This document shows, one piece after another, positions 7,976 to 15,574 of a DNA stretch of 25,731 nucleotides. Where the stretch lies: assembly GCA_946545765.1 (NCBI GenBank), contig CAMNNS010000004.1, positions 1 to 25,731 on the forward strand. Direction: 5' to 3'. Both the position numbers and the translations under genes were made by a program. Position 1 is the first letter of the stretch. The number at the start of each line of letters is the position of its first letter. This DNA is from an uncultured Bacteroidales bacterium. Lineage in GTDB: Bacteria; Bacteroidota; Bacteroidia; Bacteroidales; UBA932. A model generated the notes under the pieces. It did no database searches and was not told the DNA's origin. It saw only the letters and a list, made by a program, of their open reading frames with translations.

Positions 7976-10780
7976 TTATATAACAATATTTATTATTCTT
8001 CCTGGCACTACTATAAGCCGTTTTATTTCTTTGCCCTCCATCCACTTAACTGCTTCTTCAGATTTTAAAATCGCCTCCTTTGCCATATCTTCTGATAACT
8101 CCTTTGGAAGAGAGATTTTAAATCTCATTTTGCCATTGAACGATACAGGATATTCAAAAGTACTCTCTGTTGTATATTTCTCTTCATATTTTGGGAATGA
8201 AGCATAAGAGATACTCATTTTCTCTCCACTTAAATTCCACAACTCTTCACAAATATGAGGAGCAAAAGGAGAGAGCAATATCACGATAGGAACTAAGACA
8301 CTTCTTTTGGTACACTTTAGTGCAGATAACTCATTAACTGCTATCATAAAAGAGGATACAGATGTATTAAACGAGAAAGCCTCAATATCTGTCTCTACTT
8401 TATTGATTAGCTTGTGTAATATTTTTAACTCCTCCGCAGTAGGTTCATCATCTGTTAGATAGAATTTTGAATCAGAAGCATTTGCATTTGGTTCTTGGAA
8501 AAACAATCTCCAGAATTTTTTCAAAAATCTATTTACACCATCTATCCCTTTTGTATCCCAAGGCTTACTCATCTCTACAGGACCAAGAAACATCTCATAT
8601 AGTCTGAGAGTATCTGCCCCATACTCTTCACAAATTTTATCGGGATTAACAACATTAAACATAGATTTGCTCATCTTCTCTATTGCCCATCCACAAATGT
8701 ACTCTCCGTTCTCTAATTCAAACTCCGCATTCTCAAAATCTGGTTGTCATTTTTTAAATGCCTCTATATCTAATTTATCATTATGAACAATATTTACATC
8801 TACATGAATCTCAGTTGTTTCGTATTTATCTTTTAATCCAAATGATACAAATTTATTTGTATTTTTTATCCTATAGACAAAATTTGATCTCCCTTGGATC
8901 ATCCCTTGATTAACCAATTTTTTAAATGGTTCCTTTTCTACAACATATCCAAGGTCAAATAAAAATTTGTTCCAAAATCTTGAATATATTAGATGCCCTG
9001 TAGCATGCTCTGTACCACCTACATACAAATCTACATTTCTCCAATAATTATTTGCTTTTGAACTCACTAACGAGTTTGTGTTCTTAGGGTCCATATAGCG
9101 CAAATAATAGGCACTACTCCCTGCAAAACCGGGCATTGTACTTAGTTCATATCTATAACCATTATAGTTCCAATCATTTGCCCTTGCCAAAGGTGGCTCT
9201 CCATCTTGTGTTGGTTTAAATGTTTCTATTTCTGGAAGATATAATGGCAATTCCGATTCTTTCAAAGGGGTAGCAATACCATCTTTGTAATATATCGGAA
9301 AAGGTTCTCCCCAATATCTTTGACGCGAGAAAATAGCATCTCTCAAACGATAATTCACTTTTCTTTTACCAATTCCTCTTTTTTCAACCTCCTCAATAGC
9401 AAGAGGTATCGCCTCTTTAACACTCTTACCCGACAAGAAACCACTATTACACATTATCCCCTCTTTTGCATCAAAACTCTCATTTGATATATCGCAACCT
9501 TCTATTAGTGGAACTATCTTTAAATTAAACTTTTTTGCAAAAGCGTAGTCTCTACTATCATGAGCAGGCACAGCCATTATAGCACCTGTACCATATCCCG
9601 ATAAAACATATTCAGAAATCCAAATTGGGACCTGCTCACCTGTAAAAGGATTTATCCCATACGAACCACTGAAAACCCCTGTAACTATATGAGTTTGAGC
9701 AATTCTCTCTCGTTCTGTTTTTTTCTTAACCTCTTTAATATAATTCTCTACTGCCCCTTTATTCTCTCTTGTTGTAAGGATATTTACCCAATCACTCTCA
9801 GGGGCAAGAACCATAAAAGTTACACCAAAAATAGTATCGGCTCTTGTTGTGAAAATTTTAAGGTCGTACTCTTGCTCTTTTGAATCATCTATCGGAGAAG
9901 GGTTTATAACTTTAAATAGAATCTCCGCCCCATACGATTTTCCTATCCAGTTCCTCTGCATCTCTTTTAGAGCATCACTCCAATTTAACTCCTCTAAATC
10001 ATCTAACAATCTTGATGCGTAAGCAGAGACTCTTAATTGCCATTGCTTCATCTTCTTCTGCTCAACAGGATACCCCCCCCTAACAGATATACCCTCTTTT
10101 ACCTCATCATTGGCTAAAACAGTTCCAAGCTTTGGACACCAATTAACAGAGGTCTCGCCCTGATAAGCAATTCTATATTGCATTATTATCTCTTCTTTCT
10201 CTTTCTCAGAAAATTGTTTCCACTCTGTAGCTGAAAAAGATTTTACTTCTGAGCAAGCAGCATCTACATTCAGATTTCCCTCTTTTTCAAATAGAGCAAC
10301 AAGACTCTCTATTGGTTCTGCTTTTTGGTTTTTATTATTATACCAGCAAGAAAACATTTTTAGAAATGCCCATTGTGTCCATTTGTAATACTCTGGGTCA
10401 CAGGTTTTAACCTCTCTATCCCAATCAAATGAGAAACCTATCCTATCTAACTGCTCTCTATATCTTTTTATATTATTATCTGTTGTAATCCTTGGATGCT
10501 GACCTGTTTGAATTGCATATTGTTCTGCAGGCAAGCCAAATGCATCATAACCCATAGGATGTAAAACATTAAAGCCTTTTAATCTTTTAAATCTGCTATA
10601 AATATCACTCGCGATATATCCTAATGGGTGACCCACATGTAGCCCCGCACCAGATGGGTAAGGGAACATATCCAATACATAATACTTAGGCTTTAATTCA
10701 TCTTCCTCAACTTTAAATGTTTTATTATCAGCCCAATATTGCTGCCATGTTTTTTCTATCTCTCTAAAATTATAATCCAT
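7976..10780 (-). CDS. leuS: Leucyl-tRNA synthetase, interrupted by one in-frame TGA
   Basis: 935 codons including the stop, full length for a Bacteroidota class Ia LeuRS. HIGH motif HVGH at residues 48-51, editing (CP1) domain in the middle ([28 protein letters not shown]), KMSKS at about 702-706, anticodon-binding and C-terminal domains after. At codon 678 (8747-8749) a TGA sits between IEAFKK and QPDFENAEF, where the family has Trp (FKKW.P). The frame is otherwise continuous on both sides, with no indel. The Trp in GEYICGW a few codons later is TGG. LeuRS is essential, so this is a sequencing error, a natural read-through or a recent mutation. The gene also contains a run of eight G at 10073-10080. 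It lies between the M28-like gene and yitT with short gaps. Confidence 0.93.
8747..8749 (-). other. In-frame TGA at conserved Trp codon 678 of leuS
   Basis: The plus strand reads tca here; a single C at 8747 would give TGG. Upstream context LDIEAFKK and downstream [14 protein letters not shown] align with the family without gaps. Codons after it stay in frame to the KMSKS motif and the normal TAA stop at 7976. Confidence 0.9.
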
Positions 10781-10803
10781 TTATATATCTGTTTTATTGA
10801 TAA

Positions 10804-12048
10804 TTATTTTTTGAAACCTATTGTTCCCTTTTTAGTTAGTTTAAAATCTATTCTCAAAGAGATTCTAACAGCCACTTTCTCCCCACCTATCATTGCCGGG
10901 CTCCATTTTGGAGAGGCTTTTATTACTTTTATTACTTCATTATCTATATCTTCATCAAGCCCTTTTATAATTATAGGGTCTATTACATTTCCCTCTTTAT
11001 CAACCACAAAGGCAACATCTACTTTTCCTTGTATTCCAGATTCCACAGCATTTTCTGGATACTTTATATAGCGATATACCCAATTCTTTAAAAAATCAAC
11101 TTCATCGCCCTTCATAAATTTCGCCCTAACCTCTACTCTATTTTGTGTATAAATTGTCTCATCTTTAAGAGAATATATAGCTTTATCTTTATTAGCTAAA
11201 ACTGTTGCATAGGTATATAAATACTCTACAATTCTGCTCATTTGAAAATAATCTATATAATCTTCCCTATCGCGATAAGTATTTCTAAACTTATAATTGC
11301 CTGTAGTAAAGAGAGAAATTGGGATATTCTTCTCATAAAAATTTCTACAATCTGATGGGAAAGGTTCTGTCTCCAAAATTGTAGCAGTTAAAGAAAAAGG
11401 TCTATTTGATACATCATCAACTATTTGCTTTGACTGAAATGTAGGCACACCTAAAAAAACTTGAAAAGGGGACTCTTTACCCGACCTCCCTACAGAGTTT
11501 ATATCAACCATAGAGACTATCTTATCTACTTCAGAAAAAGAACGATTTAAAAAATACCAACTCCCAGCATTACCTAATTCTCCACCTCCAAAAAAAGCTA
11601 TAATCACAGACCTTTTAAAAATAAATCTATTCTCCGATACCATCTTTGCAACCTCCATTAGAGTTGCAACTCCGCTCGCATTATTACCAGCAGCAGGATA
11701 GATAACTCCGTCGTAATGAGCACCAAGCACGATATACTCATCTTTAAATCTTGAATCATAGCCCGGTATCAATCCTACTATATTTCTACTTAACAAAGTA
11801 TCCCCATTATTATTTGCCATCTTAAAATCATCTCCGCTCTTAGGAGATAACATAATAACCCCAACAGATTGCAAATAATCATAAAGATATTCAGAAGCAA
11901 CTTTCTCTCCATGAGTCCCTGCCACTCTACCCCCTAAACTCTCTTGAGTTAAGAAAGTTACTCTATTTTTTAAAGAATCATCTAAATTTTGAGCACCCAC
12001 TTTAAAGAAAAAGAGGGCACTCAAAATCAAAATCAAAAATATTTTCAT
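10804..12048 (-). CDS. M28-like peptidase homologue, likely inactive, fused to TonB C-terminal domain
   Basis: 414 residues with a signal peptide (cleavage near VGAQ, residue 20). Residues about 85-290 follow the M28 aminopeptidase fold: NIVGLIPG, GAHYDGV (zinc His111), GNNASG, FGGGELGNAGS, VDINSVG (Asp182). Compared with the family, the bridging Asp of GADDNASG is Asn122, the general-base Glu of the EE pair is Gly156 (zinc Glu157 kept), and the last zinc His is replaced around Arg255 (KFRNTYRD). Residues about 319-404 (YPENAVESGIQGKVDVAFVVD, SPKWSPAMIGG) are a TonB_C domain, but there is no N-terminal anchor or proline-rich linker. It starts directly after the gcvT stop codon (TAG-ATG), pointing to translational coupling. 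Probably a periplasmic binding or scaffold protein (inference). Confidence 0.82.
   Translation of the reverse strand: MKIFLILILSALFFFKVGAQNLDDSLKNRVTFLTQESLGGRVAGTHGEKVASEYLYDYLQSVGVIMLSPKSGDDFKMANNNGDTLLSRNIVGLIPGYDSRFKDEYIVLGAHYDGVIYPAAGNNASGVATLMEVAKMVSENRFIFKRSVIIAFFGGGELGNAGSWYFLNRSFSEVDKIVSMVDINSVGRSGKESPFQVFLGVPTFQSKQIVDDVSNRPFSLTATILETEPFPSDCRNFYEKNIPISLFTTGNYKFRNTYRDREDYIDYFQMSRIVEYLYTYATVLANKDKAIYSLKDETIYTQNRVEVRAKFMKGDEVDFLKNWVYRYIKYPENAVESGIQGKVDVAFVVDKEGNVIDPIIIKGLDEDIDNEVIKVIKASPKWSPAMIGGEKVAVRISLRIDFKLTKKGTIGFKK
11268..11277. repeat. Iterated palindrome TATCGCGATA, site 3
   Basis: TATCGCGATA inside the M28-like gene, read as Y-R-D. Confidence 0.9.
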
Positions 12049-13155
12049 CTATTTTTTAAAGAAAGGCACCTTTACAACAACAGCTTTGAGAAGCTTGTCT
12101 CTTACTTTGATATATATCTCAGTATCTGCTTTATATAAAGGAGCTTTAACATAACCCATTCCAAATGGTTTCTCCACACATGGAGTAATTGCACCACTTG
12201 TTACCTCACCAATTTTCTCCCCTTGTGCATTACAAATCTCATATCCATGACGAGGCACCCCTCTATCTAAGAGAATAAATCCACAGAGTCTTCTCTCTAA
12301 GCCATTTGCCTTTTGGTTTAACATATAATCTTTATCTAAAAAATCCCCTTTTTCATCTGAGAATTTTGTTATCCATGCAAGGTTTGCCTCAAGTGGAGAA
12401 TGATTATCATCTATATCATTACCATATAAACAGAAGCCCATCTCTAAACGGAGAGTATCTCTACAACCTAACCCTGTTGCCATAATGTTTTCAGGCTTAC
12501 CTGCCTCAAATACAGCGTCCCAAAGTTTAACTGCATTCGCATTATCAACATACACTTCGCAACCACCTGCCCCTGTATAACCTGTAGTAGATAGTATTAC
12601 ATTAGGTATGCCTGCCACCTCTAACACCTTAAAAGTGTAATACTCCATATCCTCTATCTGTTCTTTACAAAGTCTTTGCATAACTTTCATAGCATTAGGA
12701 CCTTGTACGGCTAATTGGCTAATCTGATCAGAAACATTTATAAAATCTTTACCCTCTTCTAAACCAAATTGTTTAGCATATTTAAGAAGATGTGTATAAT
12801 CTTTCTCTATGTTAGCGGCATTAGGAACCAACATATAATTCTCTGTATCTATACAATAAACAAGAAGGTCATCAACTATTCCCCCTTTACCATTAGGTAA
12901 ACAAGAATACTGAACTTTACCGGGGAATAAAGCAGCAACATCATTACTTGTTACATACTGCAAAAATTTTAGAGCATTAGGGCCTTTAACATAAAACTCA
13001 CCCATGTGAGATACATCAAAAACTCCAACGCTCTCTCTAACTGCTAAATGTTCTGCTTTAATTCCAATATATTCCAACGGCATATTATAGCCAGCAAAAG
13101 GGACCATTTTTGCCCCTAAATCTATGTGCTTTTGTGTATAAGCTGTATTTTTCAT
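12049..13155 (-). CDS. gcvT: Glycine cleavage system T protein (aminomethyltransferase)
   Basis: 368 residues, usual length. Hallmarks: MVPFAGYNMPLEY, SVGVFDVSHMGEF, GGIVDDLLVY (the catalytic Asp region), LAVQGPNA, TTGYTGAGGCEVYV, GLGCRDTLRLEMGFCLYG, and the C-terminal barrel GEVTSGAITPC. It transfers the methylene group from the aminomethyl-H protein to tetrahydrofolate, releasing ammonia. The other gcv genes are not in the window, so gcvT is unlinked here. It sits 18 nt after the SPOR-domain lipoprotein gene and abuts the M28-like gene. Confidence 0.96.
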   Translation of the reverse strand: MKNTAYTQKHIDLGAKMVPFAGYNMPLEYIGIKAEHLAVRESVGVFDVSHMGEFYVKGPNALKFLQYVTSNDVAALFPGKVQYSCLPNGKGGIVDDLLVYCIDTENYMLVPNAANIEKDYTHLLKYAKQFGLEEGKDFINVSDQISQLAVQGPNAMKVMQRLCKEQIEDMEYYTFKVLEVAGIPNVILSTTGYTGAGGCEVYVDNANAVKLWDAVFEAGKPENIMATGLGCRDTLRLEMGFCLYGNDIDDNHSPLEANLAWITKFSDEKGDFLDKDYMLNQKANGLERRLCGFILLDRGVPRHGYEICNAQGEKIGEVTSGAITPCVEKPFGMGYVKAPLYKADTEIYIKVRDKLLKAVVVKVPFFKK

Positions 13156-13173
13156 ATTATTTGTATTTATCTG

Positions 13174-13677
13174 TTATTTATTGTCTCGATTCGTATATAT
13201 CCAAGCATCTGTATATGTAACACTTATATCTGTAAGTGCTACGCAAGCCTCTGTAAAATTATTAAACTTTCCTGCTGCTACCATGGTTAAGCCATCTGCT
13301 CTCTTTATCGCAAAAGGCTTATCTAAAATAGTTGTAAGATTTTTAAGGCAGCGCTCTATATTTTTTTGTTGAGCAAATGTCCCAACTATAAGATAGTATT
13401 TATAATTGAGATCTATTCTATCAACTACCACATTATCATATTGATCCGATGAGGTTACTATATTTTCAGTTTCCTTGACAGTTTTTACATTAACAGTTGT
13501 ATCGCTCAATTGTTTCTCTCTCTTTTTCTTCTCAATTTGAACAATCAATTCTCTCTTTTTCTCTATATCATCGGAAGTTGGCATATTCAACTTTTCTCTT
13601 ACCCAATTACACCCCACAAAAAAATAGAGCAGACAAATCGGTAACACAATTCTTAATAGAAATTTACTCACTTTCAT
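13174..13677 (-). CDS. SPOR-domain lipoprotein
   Basis: 167 residues from the ATG at 13677. A longer frame runs 16 codons upstream, but this start puts the signal peptide (KFLLRIVLPICLLYFFVGC) at the N-terminus with a lipobox ending FVGC. A charged linker follows (EKKRELIVQIEKKKREKQ), then a C-terminal SPOR-like domain of about 70 residues: YYLIVGTFAQQKNIERCLKN, KRADGLTMVAAGKFNNFTEA. SPOR domains bind denuded peptidoglycan glycans at division sites. The protein is probably an envelope lipoprotein tied to peptidoglycan. It is the first gene of the SPOR-gcvT-M28-leuS-yitT run. No clear promoter was found ahead of it. Confidence 0.75.
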   Translation of the reverse strand: MKVSKFLLRIVLPICLLYFFVGCNWVREKLNMPTSDDIEKKRELIVQIEKKKREKQLSDTTVNVKTVKETENIVTSSDQYDNVVVDRIDLNYKYYLIVGTFAQQKNIERCLKNLTTILDKPFAIKRADGLTMVAAGKFNNFTEACVALTDISVTYTDAWIYTNRDNK

Positions 13678-13759
13678 TACATTACTTTTATAAAGACAAA
13701 CCCTAAACTTTACACTTCGTAACATTTGGCGAATTTACAAAATAAGAGGGTATTAACAA

Positions 13760-13797
13760 CAAAAAACTCCAAAAGAATTAACTTTTGAAGTTTTTTA
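13760..13797 (-). terminator. Terminator of the 133-residue lipoprotein gene
   Basis: Minus strand shows an 11-bp stem AACTTCAAAAG / CTTTTGGAGTT (13782-13792 and 13765-13775) with one G-U pair and a 6-nt loop, followed by TTTTTT. On the plus strand the same stem has a mismatch, so the minus strand is the likelier functional direction. It lies 25 nt after the gene's stop codon. Confidence 0.75.
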
Positions 13798-13816
13798 TTC
13801 GCAAAAAATATCAATT

Positions 13817-14218
13817 TTACTTCATGTTGAAAATAAAATTAATCCCTTCAAAAATAAGGCTTAAAGTCTTACCATTAAGCACTCCGTAGAATGTAAATTT
13901 TGGATCTTCTAAAGCAGGAGATGGAGCTTTAAACGAATCTTCATCGGGATAAAATGTGATATTAGGTTTGTTGAAAGCATATTTTCCTCTAACAATCTCT
14001 TTTTTCCCGTTAAATTCAAACTGCAGGGTAAATGAATCTGTTGAAGGGGCAAAATCTAATGTTGATTTTATAGGCTTTCCGTAAGGAGTCATAGCATCTG
14101 CTGCCCAAGATGTTCCTTCTAAAGTCTTTAATTCTTTATCTTTCTTGTCTTTACTACAAGAAGAGAAAACAAACGCAACAAGTGCAAATACTAATGTAAC
14201 TGTTAAAATTCTTTTCAT
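13817..14218 (-). CDS. Small lipoprotein of unknown function
   Basis: 133 residues. N-terminal signal peptide with lipobox FSSC (MKRILTVTLVFALVAFVFSSC) followed by SKDKKDKE. The mature part starts LEGTSWAADAMTPYGKPI and alternates short strand-like segments (FTLQFEFNGKKEIVRGKY, FTFYGVLNGKTLSLIF), suggesting a small beta-barrel or lipocalin-like fold (inference only). No known family recognised. Its start lies 26 nt after copy 1 of the 97-bp repeat, which carries a TATATTTG box. Confidence 0.7.
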   Translation of the reverse strand: MKRILTVTLVFALVAFVFSSCSKDKKDKELKTLEGTSWAADAMTPYGKPIKSTLDFAPSTDSFTLQFEFNGKKEIVRGKYAFNKPNITFYPDEDSFKAPSPALEDPKFTFYGVLNGKTLSLIFEGINFIFNMK

Positions 14219-14244
14219 AATTATAAATTGTTAAAATATTTTTG

Positions 14245-14252
14245 CAAATATA
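14245..14252 (-). promoter_or_regulatory. Possible -7 box within repeat copy 1
   Basis: Minus-strand TATATTTG matches TAnnTTTG, 26 nt before the lipoprotein start at 14218. No TTTG is seen 19 nt upstream. The same box is present in repeat copy 2 at 15373-15380. Confidence 0.4.
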
Positions 14253-14341
14253 ATAATAATTTGAAAAATCTTTTTGATAATCTTCCTAATCCCAGATTAT
14301 CAAGCTGTTACAACTGTAAGAATATACAAATTACCCCTATC
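14245..14341. repeat. 97-bp direct repeat, copy 1
   Basis: Aligned to copy 2 at 15373-15469 with no gaps and three mismatches. The copy reaches from a TATATTTG box near the lipoprotein start to the middle of a terminator hairpin. Confidence 0.95.
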
Positions 14342-14360
14342 AAACTATTGATAGGGGTAA
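14331..14360 (-). terminator. Terminator of the 269-residue lipoprotein gene
   Basis: Perfect 13-bp stem TTACCCCTATCAA / TTGATAGGGGTAA with a 4-nt loop. On the minus strand it lies about 30 nt after the stop codon at 14391 and is followed by TTTG. The T tract is short, so some termination may need other factors. The left arm is part of repeat copy 1; the right arm is outside it. Confidence 0.6.
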
Positions 14361-14390
14361 AGTCTATTTGTAAGCCGTATCTATGCAGGG

Positions 14391-15200
14391 CTACTCAAAC
14401 TTCATAGCTGTTGTAGCGGTATAAGTTTTGCCATTATCTCCAACCATCTCTACTTTTATTTCATAATCTCCTAAAACATCTGGGTGTTCTGTAAAATAGA
14501 GAAAACCGATATAATTACTTTTACGGGCTCTTTTTGTTCCATAAAATCCAATTAGGATAAGGTCATCTTTAGTTAGCCTATCTAACTGCTTAGATATAGG
14601 TGAAAAAGGGGTGATACTATTTCCTTCTATATCAAATTGTTTAAATCCAGAAGTATAAGCTGAACCTATTAGGATATTTTCTAAATATTTTTTGTCAATA
14701 GCATCCATGTCTTTCACAATATTAGTATAAAATACAGCAGTATAATTAGACTTTATAAACGGATAACAACTTACTGAGAGAAACTTTACTATATCATTAA
14801 GGGAACTATTGGCGGGATGAGTGGCATTATAATCTTTTGTTGAAGTTACGTTTATAGAGATAAAATCAGTAGCAAGACATCTAAAGGGAGAACTTCCTCC
14901 CAAATCAGATAATCTACCTTTATAGCTTATGTCTGAATGTTTTATACTTAAACTATCAAAGATGTATTTAAGTTTTGAACTTTCGCTTAGATAGTCATAA
15001 CTAATCACATTGTTTTCATCGTACGACAACTTACAACAATTATTATCTAATTGCTCTATAACAATATTCTTGACATTTATATACTCACCAACAAGGTGAT
15101 TCACCTTTCCACTATAAGTTATTTCACCACAAGATGAGAGACAAAGAGAGAATATAACTAATAATAAAATTGGTTGACATAATCTATTCATAATATTCAT
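14391..15200 (-). CDS. Lipoprotein of unknown function
   Basis: 269 residues. Signal peptide with lipobox LSSC (PILLLVIFSLCLSSC), then GEITYSGKVNHLVGEY. The body contains KQFDIEGNSITPFSPISKQL and RARKSNYIGFLYF and ends in a likely beta-rich segment (YEIKVEMVGDNGKTYTATTA). I do not recognise a family. The start could be 15200 or the second ATG at 15191. It overlaps the end of a 52-codon ORF upstream by 17 nt. Both lie between the two copies of the 97-bp repeat. Confidence 0.7.
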   Translation of the reverse strand: MNIMNRLCQPILLLVIFSLCLSSCGEITYSGKVNHLVGEYINVKNIVIEQLDNNCCKLSYDENNVISYDYLSESSKLKYIFDSLSIKHSDISYKGRLSDLGGSSPFRCLATDFISINVTSTKDYNATHPANSSLNDIVKFLSVSCYPFIKSNYTAVFYTNIVKDMDAIDKKYLENILIGSAYTSGFKQFDIEGNSITPFSPISKQLDRLTKDDLILIGFYGTKRARKSNYIGFLYFTEHPDVLGDYEIKVEMVGDNGKTYTATTAMKFE

Positions 15201-15342
15201 AATCTACTTTATCAAGTGTAAGTTTTACATTTCTATGTACAGATGGAGTGTCGTATGTTATCATTCTAAACCACCATGAATGATTTCTTTTTCTATTAGT
15301 ATTTTCATAACCTTCATCGGGGACAACGGCACCATTTTTCAT
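15184..15342 (-). CDS. Possible small ORF, 52 residues
   Basis: ATG at 15342, TAG at 15186-15184. The peptide begins MKNGAVVPDEGYENTNRKRN and ends KLTLDKVDYEYYE. It starts 30 nt after the TATATTTG box of repeat copy 2, and its stop overlaps the start of the next lipoprotein gene, as expected for a translationally coupled pair. There is no signal peptide, and it could be the remnant C-terminus of a longer gene. No family recognised. Confidence 0.4.
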   Translation of the reverse strand: MKNGAVVPDEGYENTNRKRNHSWWFRMITYDTPSVHRNVKLTLDKVDYEYYE

Positions 15343-15372
15343 AACATTTTAGTATTCAAATTTAATACTTCA

Positions 15373-15469
15373 CAAATATAATAATAATTTGAAAAATCTT
15401 TTTGATAATCTTCCTAATCTCAGATTATCAAGTTATTACAACTGTAAGAATATACAAATTACCCCTATC
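15373..15469. repeat. 97-bp direct repeat, copy 2
   Basis: Same orientation and length as copy 1 at 14245-14341, spaced 1,128 bp from it. It ends after only the first arm of the hairpin that is complete next to copy 1. It fills much of the 374-bp interval between the 269-residue lipoprotein gene and capA, together with the small ORF. Confidence 0.95.
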
Positions 15470-15541
15470 CATAATACGTCGAGATAAGGCAAAAAAATAG
15501 AACTTAAATCTACATAATCAATAGCTATTACTCATATTTGC

Positions 15542-15549
15542 TATATTTG
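15542..15549 (+). promoter_or_regulatory. Possible -7 box of the capA-like gene
   Basis: TATATTTG matches TAnnTTTG and ends 25 nt before the ATG at 15575. No TTTG at the -33 spacing was found. Confidence 0.4.
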
Positions 15550-15574
15550 AGGTAAGATTAAAAAAGAGAAAGCA

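Noticed and set aside
8747..8749. TGA as a sense codon (code 4) for this organism
   Set aside because: A gene here ends in TGA (754-756), prfB is present with its TGA frameshift site, and neighbouring Trp codons are TGG. One site is not enough.
8747..8749. Selenocysteine at the leuS TGA
   Set aside because: The family has Trp at this position, not Cys, and I see no SECIS-like hairpin immediately downstream that I can support.
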